Positions 43,599-51,688 of a stretch of 64,000 bases of DNA are shown here, in pieces. The stretch covers positions 1 to 64,000 of the forward strand of contig CAKNMY010000001.1 of the NCBI GenBank assembly GCA_930989745.1. Direction: 5' to 3'. The stretch comes from an uncultured Lachnospiraceae bacterium (GTDB taxonomy: Bacteria; Bacillota; Clostridia; Lachnospirales; Lachnospiraceae). Positions within the stretch are counted from its first letter, which is position 1. Each line of letters begins with the position of its first letter. A program made the position numbers and the translations under genes. The notes under the pieces were generated by a model. It was not told where the DNA came from and did no database searches. It worked only from the letters and a program-made list of their open reading frames with translations.

Positions 43599-44493
43599 AC
43601 AGTTAAGAGCAGACGGCATAAGCCGCAGCTATAAATCCACGGAGGTGCTGCACAGCGTCTCCTTAACTCTGGAACCCGGAAAAATCTACGGTCTGATTGG
43701 GCGAAATGGAGCAGGCAAGACTACGCTTCTGTCGATATTGTCAGCACAGAACTATGCCTCCGCAGGAGCCGTGACGCTTGGAGACGCGGCGGTATGGGAA
43801 AACCGGGAGTCTCTCTCTCATATCTGCTTTGCCAGGGAATTAAATATCAGCGCTGACTCAGGGCTTTCTTCCATCAAGTTAAAGGAGTATCTGCGCATCG
43901 CATCCTGCTGCTATACTCACTGGGACGGCAGCATGGCAGCGCGGCTTCTCCGCGACTTTGATCTGAACCCGAAAAAGCAGCTTTCCCAGCTCTCAAAGGG
44001 TATGCTCTCCATGGTGACAATCCTGGTCGCACTGTGCAGCAAGGCGGACTACACTTTTCTCGATGAACCCGCTGCAGGGCTTGACTCCATTGCCCGCGAA
44101 AATTTCTACCGCCTCCTTCTCGATGAATACACGGAAACCGGAAGAACTTTCGTACTCTCAACACACATCATTGATGAGGCTGCAGATCTGATGGAGGATG
44201 TGCTGATCTTAAAGGAAGGATCCCTGATCTACAGCGGCAGCACACAGTCTCTCATGGACCGCTGTTTCCACGTCAGCGGCAGAATCGAGGATGTAGATGC
44301 GGCAGTGAACGGACTTCACATCCTTCACCCCGAGACTTTTGGAAGGAGCAAGAGCGTGTCCGTACTTCTGGAACCGGGTGAAGAGATTTCCGACGAGTAC
44401 GGTGTCTCCGTTCAGCCAATGTCTCTGCAGAAAATTTTCTCTTCCCTCTGCGGAAAGGATGGTGATTCACATGAAAAACCAAAGGCTTCTTAA
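43588..44493 (+). CDS. ABC transporter ATPase, YtrB-like
   Basis: ATG 43588 is chosen because GGAGGTG lies 7 nt before it. The 301-residue product has Walker A GRNGAGKTTLL, signature QLSKGMLSM (instead of LSGGQ), Walker B YTFLDEPAAGLDS and STHIIDEA. The altered signature with KGM is usual in YtrB-type ATPases. It overlaps the preceding gntR and the following permease gene. Likely role: energising an envelope-protection or efflux system under the GntR repressor. Confidence 0.88.
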   Translation: MTDKQLRADGISRSYKSTEVLHSVSLTLEPGKIYGLIGRNGAGKTTLLSILSAQNYASAGAVTLGDAAVWENRESLSHICFARELNISADSGLSSIKLKEYLRIASCCYTHWDGSMAARLLRDFDLNPKKQLSQLSKGMLSMVTILVALCSKADYTFLDEPAAGLDSIARENFYRLLLDEYTETGRTFVLSTHIIDEAADLMEDVLILKEGSLIYSGSTQSLMDRCFHVSGRIEDVDAAVNGLHILHPETFGRSKSVSVLLEPGEEISDEYGVSVQPMSLQKIFSSLCGKDGDSHEKPKAS

Positions 44494-45118
44494 CCTGACC
44501 TCAGCAGTACTGATCCGGCGGGCAGCGATGTCCACGCTGCTTTTAGCCGTCATATCCTGCGTACTCGTGCTGTTTTTTGAGGAGCTCTCAGCAGACTCCT
44601 TCTTCCGGACTGCTGCCATCTTTGTGTATACCGGTCCTGCGCTGCTGTTTTTTCAGGCGAACTGTTACGGAAGGCTTGACGCTTCTCTGCTTCTTTCATT
44701 CAGCGTCTCACGCCGGGATACCCTGAAGGCGGAGTTCCTCGGCGGAATACTCTGCGCGCTCTTTGCCTGGCTGATGGTTGCGCTGTGTCTGCTGATTACC
44801 GCTGGCAGAGAGAATCCTCTGCTCGTCACCCGTCCGTATTTTCTGGTTTACGCAGCGGCGGTATTTTTCTTTTCCAGCATGTTCGGCCTGTATTCCAGCT
44901 TTTTCCGCAGCCGTATCGTACAGGCTCTGCATCTGGTAATCATTCTGTTCCTTATGGTCGTGTCAGGACTGTGCTGCTTTTACTCAGAAAACAATATAAT
45001 GCTCCGAATGAATCTTCTTGTTCCCGGAGTCTATATCGGATTTCTCATCATTCTTGCTGCAGGAGCCATTTTGTCTGTCTGGTTTATGCAGAAAAAAATA
45101 AGAAATCTGATTCGCTGA
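44471..45118 (+). CDS. ABC membrane subunit 1 of the GntR-controlled system
   Basis: The start at ATG 44471 lies 23 bp inside the ATPase end; the longer frame upstream lacks a ribosome site. The 215-residue product has six likely membrane helices (MSTLLLAVISCVLVLFFEEL, FVYTGPALLFFQANCYG, GILCALFAWLMVALCLL and three later). No named domain is certain. It belongs to the simple permease type found with YtrB-like ATPases. The next subunit starts 12 bp later. Confidence 0.75.
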   Translation: MKNQRLLNLTSAVLIRRAAMSTLLLAVISCVLVLFFEELSADSFFRTAAIFVYTGPALLFFQANCYGRLDASLLLSFSVSRRDTLKAEFLGGILCALFAWLMVALCLLITAGRENPLLVTRPYFLVYAAAVFFFSSMFGLYSSFFRSRIVQALHLVIILFLMVVSGLCCFYSENNIMLRMNLLVPGVYIGFLIILAAGAILSVWFMQKKIRNLIR

Positions 45119-45130
45119 GGAGGTGCCCGA

Positions 45131-45841
45131 ATGAATCATAAATCGAAATCACTCTTTTTAATGTCTCTTCGCCAGGGTCTTGCCGTATTCGCCGCCGGAG
45201 TGATTCCTGCCTGGTTGATCGGCATACTTCTAAGCCTCGCTGTATTCTATATCCCGGGGCTGCACAGAGACGGCATCCATATATACACCAGCCTTGGATC
45301 TGTTTTCTCGCTGCTTGCGCCTCTTTTTTCCCTCTTCGCCAGCGCGTTTTCACGCATTGCGGAATTCTCCATGATGCTGTCCTTCCAGCGCACGCGAAGA
45401 GAATATTTCCTCTCCTGCCTGCTTTCGGACTTCTGTACGGCACTGATCGGTGTCTGCATAATCCGCCTGCTTTCCGAAGCAGAGCTGCTGCTCGCTGCCG
45501 CGCTTCCATCTGCGGAGAGACTGATCTCCTTTGACCACTTTCTCACCGCGCCGGTTCTTCTCTTCTGGGCATTCTTTCTGACTTGCCTGTGTACGGTGGT
45601 CACCTGGCTGTTTGTGCGGGTTGGAAACAGTGTCGGCGTTCTGCTTCTGTGCGCGGTGACTTTCCTGGTATCTGGCGCTGCAATGCTCTGCCGGAGATTT
45701 CCGCCCCTTGAGCATATGCTGCAGGACTTCCTGCTCGGACTTCTGCGGATACCGTATAGTTTCATTCTGCTTCCTGCCCTCTTCTGTGTGCTTTTTCTTA
45801 TCATCGGCTGGATTCTGTCCCGGAGGGCAGCAGTGAGATAG
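45131..45841 (+). CDS. ABC membrane subunit 2 of the GntR-controlled system
   Basis: The 236-residue protein has six likely membrane helices (for example LAVFAAGVIPAWLIGILLSL and VFSLLAPLFSLFASAFS). GAGGAGGTG lies 5 nt before the ATG. Two different membrane subunits with one ATPase make the usual YtrBCD-like set. The substrate is unknown. Confidence 0.75.
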   Translation: MNHKSKSLFLMSLRQGLAVFAAGVIPAWLIGILLSLAVFYIPGLHRDGIHIYTSLGSVFSLLAPLFSLFASAFSRIAEFSMMLSFQRTRREYFLSCLLSDFCTALIGVCIIRLLSEAELLLAAALPSAERLISFDHFLTAPVLLFWAFFLTCLCTVVTWLFVRVGNSVGVLLLCAVTFLVSGAAMLCRRFPPLEHMLQDFLLGLLRIPYSFILLPALFCVLFLIIGWILSRRAAVR

Positions 45842-45863
45842 GGAAGAACTTACAAATCTAAAA

Positions 45864-45889
45864 GCAGCCGCACATTCAGGTGCGGCTGC
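45864..45889 (-). terminator. Terminator, mainly of the GNAT gene
   Basis: GCAGCCGCAC pairs with GTGCGGCTGC around a 6-nt loop. TTTTAGATTT follows on the minus strand, 24 bp past the GNAT stop. The plus strand lacks a T-run, so termination of the ABC operon would be weaker. Confidence 0.7.
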
Positions 45890-45913
45890 AGAGATAAACA
45901 TATTCCCAAAAGG

Positions 45914-46426
45914 TTAATCTATTCCAAACTCTTTGGCGTACCGGACAACTCCGGAAACAGCAGGAGCATTCTCCGTCAGCTTACATGCCATGAAATTTTC
46001 ATCCGGCACCTCAAAGGAAGGCAGGATTCCAAAGTTCTTTGCAGGTAAATATCCCATTTTGGGATAATACTTTTCACTTCCCAGTACAATCGAATAGTCA
46101 TATCCCAATTCCTGTGCAATCCTATGTCCCTCTTTGATCAAAGCAGTTCCGATCCCCTGCCTTTGATACCCCGGCAGAACAGATAAGGGGGCTAATGCCA
46201 ACTGAACGCTTTCGCCGACTTTGACCTTCGTAAACATAATATGCCCGACAAGCTTTCCGTTGATTTCCGCAACCAACGACAATTCAGGAAGATACGCACT
46301 GCCCTTCCGCAGCGCGGTTACTAAATCCTGCTCATTCCCATCGGCGTGTTCCGCAGACTCAAACGCTGCCTTTACTAATGCGTACACGTCTTCATAGTCT
46401 TTCTGTTCTTCTTGTCTTATGATCAT
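45914..46426 (-). CDS. GNAT family N-acetyltransferase, YhbS-like
   Basis: The 170-residue protein has the GNAT core. It shows LVAEINGKLVGHIMFTKV, then the acetyl-CoA site LAPLSVLPGYQRQGIGTALI (Q/RxxGxG/A at about residues 88-95), then GSEKYYPKMGY. The pattern with YYPKMGY is typical of the YhbS subgroup. The substrate is unknown. It is monocistronic between glgB and the ABC operon. Confidence 0.88.
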   Translation of the reverse strand: MIIRQEEQKDYEDVYALVKAAFESAEHADGNEQDLVTALRKGSAYLPELSLVAEINGKLVGHIMFTKVKVGESVQLALAPLSVLPGYQRQGIGTALIKEGHRIAQELGYDYSIVLGSEKYYPKMGYLPAKNFGILPSFEVPDENFMACKLTENAPAVSGVVRYAKEFGID

Positions 46427-46459
46427 ATAAAATACCTCTTGCTATAATTTACTATGCAA

Positions 46460-46537
46460 GGGGAAGCCTGCAAAGCCGGCTTCCCCCATATTCTGTGATT
46501 GCCCCGGCACCTGGATTTCAGCCTTTCCAGACGCCGG
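46460..46537. repeat. Two hairpins between the GNAT gene and glgB
   Basis: GGGGAAGCC pairs with GGCTTCCCC at 46460-46486. A second structure at 46504-46537 has CCGGC/GCCGG and CTGGA/TCCAG stems separated by a small internal loop. Neither has a T-run. They may mark the 3' end of the glgB transcript. Confidence 0.5.
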
Positions 46538-46555
46538 AGAAAGAGATCGCAAAAA

Positions 46556-48460
46556 TTAATATTCAAACACTGCCACTCCGTACGGCGGGAGCGGATACGC
46601 AAATGAGAACGGCCTTCCGTCGCATTCGCTCTTTTCTGCCTTATAGATCTTCGGCTTCTCAATCTGAGGGCCGCCGTACTTCGGATCTTTGCTGTCGAGA
46701 ATCAGCTTATACTGCTTATTTCTCGGCACGCCCACACGGTAGTCGTCGCGCGCCATCGGCGTGAAGTTGATCACAAAGAGCAGGTTCTTCCTCTTGGTCG
46801 GCGACTTGCGGATAAAGCTGAAGATACTGCGGAAGCAGTCATCGGCATTGATCCACTCAAAGCCTTCGTATCCCTCATCATTTGCGTACAGCGCAGGATA
46901 GCTCTTATATAAATGCAGAAGGTCTTTGTAAAATTCCTGCAGATGTCTGTGATTATCCTCACGGAGCAGGTACCAGTCGAGCTCTCTCGCCTCACTCCAC
47001 TCCTGAAGCTGCCCGAAATCCTGTCCCATGAACAGAAGTTTCTTGCCCGGATGCCCCATCATGAAGGTATAACCGGCCTTCAGGTTCTCAAATTTATCGT
47101 CCGGATAACCCGGCATCTTGTTCAGCATCGAGCACTTCAGATGCACAACCTCATCGTGCGACAGCACCAGAATATAGTTCTCGCTGAACGCGTACGTCAT
47201 GGAAAACGTCATCTTATAGTGATTATCCTTGCGGAACAGCGGGTCCAGCTTCATATATTCGAGGAAATCGTGCATCCAGCCCATATTCCACTTCAGGCTG
47301 AAGCCCAGTCCTCCATCCTCCACATCTCCGGTAACTTTCGGCCATGCAGTGGATTCCTCCGCAATCATCACGGCTCCCTTATTTCTTCCCGTCAGGCAGG
47401 AATTCAGATGCTTGAAGAACTCAATTGCCTCCAGGTTCTCATTTCCGCCGTACTTATTCGCCACCCACTGTCCGTCGCTCTTGCCGTAATCGAGATACAG
47501 CATGGAAGCTACAGCGTCCACGCGCAGTCCGTCCACGTGGTATTCCTCCACCCAGTAGAGCGCGTTTGCGAGGAGGAAATTCTTGACTTCGGGCTTGCCG
47601 TAGTTGAAAATCTTCGTACCCCATTCCGGATGCTCGCCCTGTCTGGGATCCGCGTGCTCATAGATGCAGGTGCCGTCAAACTCCGCAAGTCCCTGCGCGT
47701 CCTTCGGGAAATGCGCCGGAACCCAGTCCAGAATTACTCCGATCTTATTCTTATGCAGATAGTTAATGAGATACTTGAACTCCTTTGGTGAACCGTATCT
47801 GGAAGTCGGGGCATAATATCCCGTCACCTGATATCCCCAGGAGCCGTCAAACGGATGCTCCGCAATTCCCATCAGCTCTACATGCGTGTATCCCATCTCT
47901 TTGACATACTTTGTGAGTTCATGCGCCAGTTCTTTGTAATTATAGAATCCGTCAGGATTCTCATCTGTCGCCGGATGCTTCTTCCAGGAGCCCGGATGCA
48001 CTTCATAGATGGTCATGGCAGATTTCTTGGGATCAAATTCCGTGCGCTTCTTCATCCAGACACGGTCGCCCCACTGAAAATCGTCGATCACTGCGACTCT
48101 CGACGCCGTGCCAGGGCGCTTCTCAGCGGAAAACGCAAACGGGTCCGCCTTCATGAGCACTCTGCCGTCCTGCGCCGTGATCGCGTATTTATACAGATCG
48201 CCCTCCTTTGCTCCGGGAACGAATACCTCATATACGCCGATCGGCCCTGTCCTGGTCATGGGATTCGCGTCCTTATCCCAGTTGTTGAAATCCCCCACCA
48301 CGGACACACTCTTTGCGTTCGGCGCCCACACCGCAAAATATACACCCGATTTTCTGTAATACGTCATCAAATGCGCGCCCAGTTTTTTATAAATATCATA
48401 GTGGGTACCCTGACCGAAGAGATATTGGTCCAGCTCCCCAAACTGCATCTTCTTACCCAT
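46556..48460 (-). CDS. glgB: 1,4-alpha-glucan branching enzyme GlgB
   Basis: ATG 48460 has GGAGAGG upstream and gives 634 residues, usual for GlgB; a longer frame adds unrelated sequence. It has the N-terminal CBM48 (VYFAVWAPNAKSVSVVGDFN) and a GH13 barrel. Catalytic motifs are DGLRVDAVASMLYLDYG (nucleophile Asp), MIAEESTAWP (Glu) and VLSHDEVVH (Asp). It makes alpha-1,6 branches in glycogen in the cytosol. It lies 34 bp after the GH13 amylase gene and likely shares its transcript. Other glg genes are not in the window. Confidence 0.95.
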   Translation of the reverse strand: MGKKMQFGELDQYLFGQGTHYDIYKKLGAHLMTYYRKSGVYFAVWAPNAKSVSVVGDFNNWDKDANPMTRTGPIGVYEVFVPGAKEGDLYKYAITAQDGRVLMKADPFAFSAEKRPGTASRVAVIDDFQWGDRVWMKKRTEFDPKKSAMTIYEVHPGSWKKHPATDENPDGFYNYKELAHELTKYVKEMGYTHVELMGIAEHPFDGSWGYQVTGYYAPTSRYGSPKEFKYLINYLHKNKIGVILDWVPAHFPKDAQGLAEFDGTCIYEHADPRQGEHPEWGTKIFNYGKPEVKNFLLANALYWVEEYHVDGLRVDAVASMLYLDYGKSDGQWVANKYGGNENLEAIEFFKHLNSCLTGRNKGAVMIAEESTAWPKVTGDVEDGGLGFSLKWNMGWMHDFLEYMKLDPLFRKDNHYKMTFSMTYAFSENYILVLSHDEVVHLKCSMLNKMPGYPDDKFENLKAGYTFMMGHPGKKLLFMGQDFGQLQEWSEARELDWYLLREDNHRHLQEFYKDLLHLYKSYPALYANDEGYEGFEWINADDCFRSIFSFIRKSPTKRKNLLFVINFTPMARDDYRVGVPRNKQYKLILDSKDPKYGGPQIEKPKIYKAEKSECDGRPFSFAYPLPPYGVAVFEY

Positions 48461-48494
48461 GCTCTTCCTCTCCTTCTGCCGCACTCCAACAGGC

Positions 48495-49862
48495 TTAATC
48501 GGCGGCTTCCTGCTCCTCCTTTGCGAGAAGCGCGCATCCTCCGGCTGCAAGCTCCACACGTATTCTTCCGCCCTCTGATCTGCAGGATGCTCCGCTTACA
48601 GCATCCTTATACACGCCCTCTTCGGGCACCGGAATATAAAGCTCCGCCGGATTCTCATCATTGTTCGCTGCCGCGATCACGGTCTGCCCGTCGAGGCTTC
48701 TCGAGAACGCGTACTGCCGGTTCGTCAGCAGCAGTTCCCGGTAGGCGCCGTGCACACACGCTGGATACTTCCTGCGGAAGCGGCTCAGCGTCCGGATCCA
48801 CTCTGCCACCTCAGGGTGCGGCTCACCCTTTTCTATATTTTCCAGAGGAATGAACGGACGCAGAGGTCCGTCGTCTCCTCCCTGCTTTCTTCCCTCAATG
48901 CCCCACTCAGACCCGTAATAGATGGACGGGATTCCCGGAAGCATATACATCAGCATATATACGGAATAAATATGGTCAAAATTGTTGAGCTTTGACGCAA
49001 TTCTGTCCACATCATGATTATCCACAAATGAGTATAGCCGAAGTCCCCGGTAAATGCCACCGTTCGCGTCGAACTGCCTGCGGATCGTATGGGCGATCTC
49101 GAAGTAATTGTGATCGTTATGCCCGGAGTACAGCCCCTTGTGCAGCTCATAATTCGTAACGCTGTGGAGCATCTCCGGCTTCACATATCTGCTGTAATCC
49201 CCGTGAATGACCTCTCCCATCAGCCAAAAATCTGCCTTCTTCTGCTCCGTCCTGCAGCGCATCTCTTCCATAAAAGAGAATTCCAGACAGTCCGCGCAGT
49301 CAAGCCGGATACCGTCGATATCAAATTCATCGATCCAGAAATCAATCACCCCGAACAGATACTCCCGCACCGCCGGCTCCCAGAGGTTCAGATTCACGAG
49401 CTCAAAGCAGTTTCTCCATGCCTCATAGGAAAATCCGTCGTTATAGGGATTATTTCCCCAGAAATTAATGCCCTTATACCAGCTGCAGTACGGCGAGCCC
49501 TCCCGGTTCTTCTGAATGTCCTGAAATGCAAAAAACTCTCTTCCCGTATGGTTAAATACGCCGTCCACTACCACGCGGATCCCCAGTTCATGCGCCCGCG
49601 CTGTAAACTGCTTAAAATCCTCATTGTCTCCCAGCCTGCGGTCCACAAGCTTATAATCCCTCGTGTCATATCCGTGAGTCGTAGACTCAAACAGCGGTCC
49701 GATATATACTGCCGTACATCCCAGATCCGCCACATGATTAAGCCACTTCGTAAGCTGCTCAAATCTGTGAACGACCTCTTCCTCCCGGTTCTCTCTGGGC
49801 GCTCCTGTCATGCCCAGAGGATACATATGATAAAATTCCGCGTTCTCATACCATGCTGCCAC
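48495..49862 (-). CDS. GH13 alpha-amylase family protein
   Basis: A GTG at 49862 with AAGGAGG 8 nt upstream is the best start; an ATG at 49880 overlaps the TetR stop but has no ribosome site. The 455-residue product has all GH13 motifs: DGVFNHTG, GIRLDCADCL (nucleophile Asp), WLMGEVIHGD (acid Glu), FVDNHDVDR (Asp), and YYGSEWGIEG. No signal peptide, so it works in the cytosol on maltodextrins or glycogen. It lies between its probable regulator tetR and glgB. Confidence 0.9.
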   Translation of the reverse strand: MAAWYENAEFYHMYPLGMTGAPRENREEEVVHRFEQLTKWLNHVADLGCTAVYIGPLFESTTHGYDTRDYKLVDRRLGDNEDFKQFTARAHELGIRVVVDGVFNHTGREFFAFQDIQKNREGSPYCSWYKGINFWGNNPYNDGFSYEAWRNCFELVNLNLWEPAVREYLFGVIDFWIDEFDIDGIRLDCADCLEFSFMEEMRCRTEQKKADFWLMGEVIHGDYSRYVKPEMLHSVTNYELHKGLYSGHNDHNYFEIAHTIRRQFDANGGIYRGLRLYSFVDNHDVDRIASKLNNFDHIYSVYMLMYMLPGIPSIYYGSEWGIEGRKQGGDDGPLRPFIPLENIEKGEPHPEVAEWIRTLSRFRRKYPACVHGAYRELLLTNRQYAFSRSLDGQTVIAAANNDENPAELYIPVPEEGVYKDAVSGASCRSEGGRIRVELAAGGCALLAKEEQEAAD

Positions 49863-49879
49863 GATTGTTTCCTCCTTCA

Positions 49880-50461
49880 TCAAGAATATATACCATACAT
49901 AAACTGCTGTACTACGCCGCGCACCTGCTCATCCGGAACTGAAATCTCCTCGGAGTCTCCATTATCATTTACAAGCATCATTAGATGATAATCCATCACC
50001 CCGATAAAGCTGATGGCGAACTGTCTCTGTCTTCCATGCATATTTCCAAGTTCATCTGCGGCATTCTCGAAAATACGGATAAACATCCTGCAGATTCTCT
50101 GGACAAACGGCGATACCACCTGGTATCCCTCATTCTTCCTCCCCGAGTAGAACAAGGCGAGCATCAACATATATACCCGGATATTCGAGGAGTTATTATC
50201 AAAGAATACCCTCGCCACCCGATAAAGCTTGCCCGGCAGATTCTCCTCACAGTCTGCAGCCTTCTGTATATTCTGTTCCAGCTCCTCATAATGCACCTGG
50301 ATCAGCGTCTCAAGCAATCCCCGCTTGCTCCCGAAATAATGATACAGCGTAGGTTTTGTCACACCCGCACAGTCCACAATCTCCTGTACGCCCACCGCAT
50401 CATATCCTTTCTCATAAAACAAATTCAACGCACTCTCCATGATTGCCTTCCGATTATCCAT
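49880..50461 (-). CDS. TetR/AcrR family transcriptional regulator
   Basis: ATG 50461 is preferred because GAGGTGAT ends 7 nt upstream; starts at 50470 or 50473 sit on that site. The 193-residue product has the TetR helix-turn-helix (FYEKGYDAVGVQEIVDCAGV then KPTLYHYFGSKRGLLETL) and a ligand domain. A palindrome lies over its own promoter. It is followed directly by the amylase gene, so it may control that operon too. Confidence 0.9.
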   Translation of the reverse strand: MDNRKAIMESALNLFYEKGYDAVGVQEIVDCAGVTKPTLYHYFGSKRGLLETLIQVHYEELEQNIQKAADCEENLPGKLYRVARVFFDNNSSNIRVYMLMLALFYSGRKNEGYQVVSPFVQRICRMFIRIFENAADELGNMHGRQRQFAISFIGVMDYHLMMLVNDNGDSEEISVPDEQVRGVVQQFMYGIYS

Positions 50462-50512
50462 AAGCCGCATCACCTCAGTCTTTTACAGAAACCACTTTTG
50501 TATTCTGCTGAT

Positions 50513-50541
50513 ATTATACCAATCGGTATAGAAGCTGTCAA
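50513..50541 (-). promoter_or_regulatory. Promoter and operator of the tetR-amylase-glgB operon
   Basis: TTGACA (50536-50541) and TATAAT (50513-50518) with a 17-bp spacer on the minus strand. ATACCAATCGGTAT (50516-50529) is a palindrome with 5-bp arms that overlaps the -10 element. ATACC/GGTAT arms are common in TetR-family operators, so the gene is probably autorepressed. Confidence 0.7.
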
Positions 50542-50542
50542 C

Positions 50543-50640
50543 AAAAAAGGCTGTGCAAAACTTTACATTCCGGCGTTTTTGTATAATTCACACGCAATTT
50601 CACCTGGCTTTTGTAAGTTTTGTACAGCCTTTTCTCTTTT
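50543..50640 (-). repeat. Long inverted repeat, terminator-like, between tatD and tetR
   Basis: An arm at 50545-50567 (AAAAGGCTGTGCAAAACTT, then TACA) pairs with an arm at 50612-50634 with few mismatches, around a loop of about 45 nt. On the minus strand TTTTTTG follows, so it can end the tatD transcript. The wide loop is unusual for a plain terminator. Confidence 0.6.
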
Positions 50641-50669
50641 TTCAGATCATTTTATGATCATTTTCACAT

Positions 50670-51434
50670 TTACATTAAAAACAATTTTCTTGCGTTTGCC
50701 TCCGTAATCCGCTCTACTTCAGCCGCTGAAACCTGCTTGATCCGCGCGATCTCCTCAATAATGTACGGCAGGTTCAGGGAAGAATTTCTCTTTCCCCGGT
50801 TCGGAACCGGTGCCAGATACGGACTGTCCGTTTCCACCAGAATGGACTCCAGAGGCGCATATTCCACAACTTCTTTGAGCTTCCTGGCGTTCTTAAATGT
50901 CACCACGCCGCCGATCCCCAGGTAAAATCCCATATTCAGATATTCCCTGGCCATCTCCTTCGCGTACGAGAAGCAGTGGATCACACCGCCGATCTCTCCC
51001 GCCCGGGCATCTTTCATCACCTGCAGCGTATCTGCCGCAGCCTCTCTGCTGTGGACAATGATCGGCTTCTTCATCTCCCTGGCAACATCCATCTGCCGCA
51101 CAAACCACTCCTTCTGTCTGTCATGGTTCTCCTTATCCCAGTAATAATCCAGCCCGATCTCTCCGACCGCCACAATCTTCTCTTCACCGCAGAGCTCTCT
51201 CATCCTCTCCAGCGTACCGCTGTCCATTGCTCCCACCTCATCCGGGTGCACTCCGACAGCTCCCCAGATAAAGGGATATCTCTGCGTAAGTTCCACTGTG
51301 CGCTCCATCCCTTCCGCGCTGGCGGAGACATTGATAACCGCTCCGATTCCGCGCGCCTGCATGGATGCGAGCAGCTCTTCTCTGTCCTGTTCAAACGCCT
51401 CATCATCGTAATGGGCATGACTCTCAAAAATCAT
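50670..51434 (-). CDS. tatD: TatD family deoxyribonuclease
   Basis: ATG 51434 has AAGGAAG upstream; an earlier frame start at 51473 is unsupported. The 254-residue product has the TatD metal motifs: FESHAHYDDEAF (HxH), GEIGLDYYW (Glu), PIIVHSREAAADT, GVIHCFSYAKEMA and LVETDSPYLAP. It is a metal-dependent hydrolase with 3'-exonuclease activity on DNA in related proteins. In many Firmicutes tatD lies beside metG; here the two are separated by the P-type ATPase gene. Confidence 0.95.
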   Translation of the reverse strand: MIFESHAHYDDEAFEQDREELLASMQARGIGAVINVSASAEGMERTVELTQRYPFIWGAVGVHPDEVGAMDSGTLERMRELCGEEKIVAVGEIGLDYYWDKENHDRQKEWFVRQMDVAREMKKPIIVHSREAAADTLQVMKDARAGEIGGVIHCFSYAKEMAREYLNMGFYLGIGGVVTFKNARKLKEVVEYAPLESILVETDSPYLAPVPNRGKRNSSLNLPYIIEEIARIKQVSAAEVERITEANARKLFLM

Positions 51435-51549
51435 ATTCTGTCTCTTCCTTTGCAGCAATATTTTCTCACACAATAACTGCGCTGTAAAATATTATACGGG
51501 ATACCTCCTGCACTGGTCAAGAAGTATCCCGCATTATTGCATATTGTCA

Positions 51550-51683
51550 GTTACAGTTCAGCCCAGGTCTGCGCACACGCTGCGCAGACCGTAAGAACGT
51601 GATTCAGGAGTGCAAAATCCCATCGCCGAAGGCGATTATAAATGGATTTTGCATGTAACGGTTCAGCAAGGCTGAACTGTTAC
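51550..51683. repeat. Complex nested palindromic element (134 bp)
   Basis: Outer 14-bp arms (51550-51563 with 51670-51683, one mismatch) enclose two hairpins. The first is a perfect 10-bp stem at 51566-51590 (GGTCTGCGCA with its complement). The second is TGCAAAATCC (51611-51620) with GGATTTTGCA (51644-51653), itself holding ATCGCC/GGCGAT. The right arm can also fold locally with 51655-51667. It starts 6 bp past the ATPase stop. A shorter relative lies at 60354-60379. It is probably a dispersed palindromic repeat or a structured 3' RNA. Confidence 0.75.
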
Positions 51684-51688
51684 TATTG

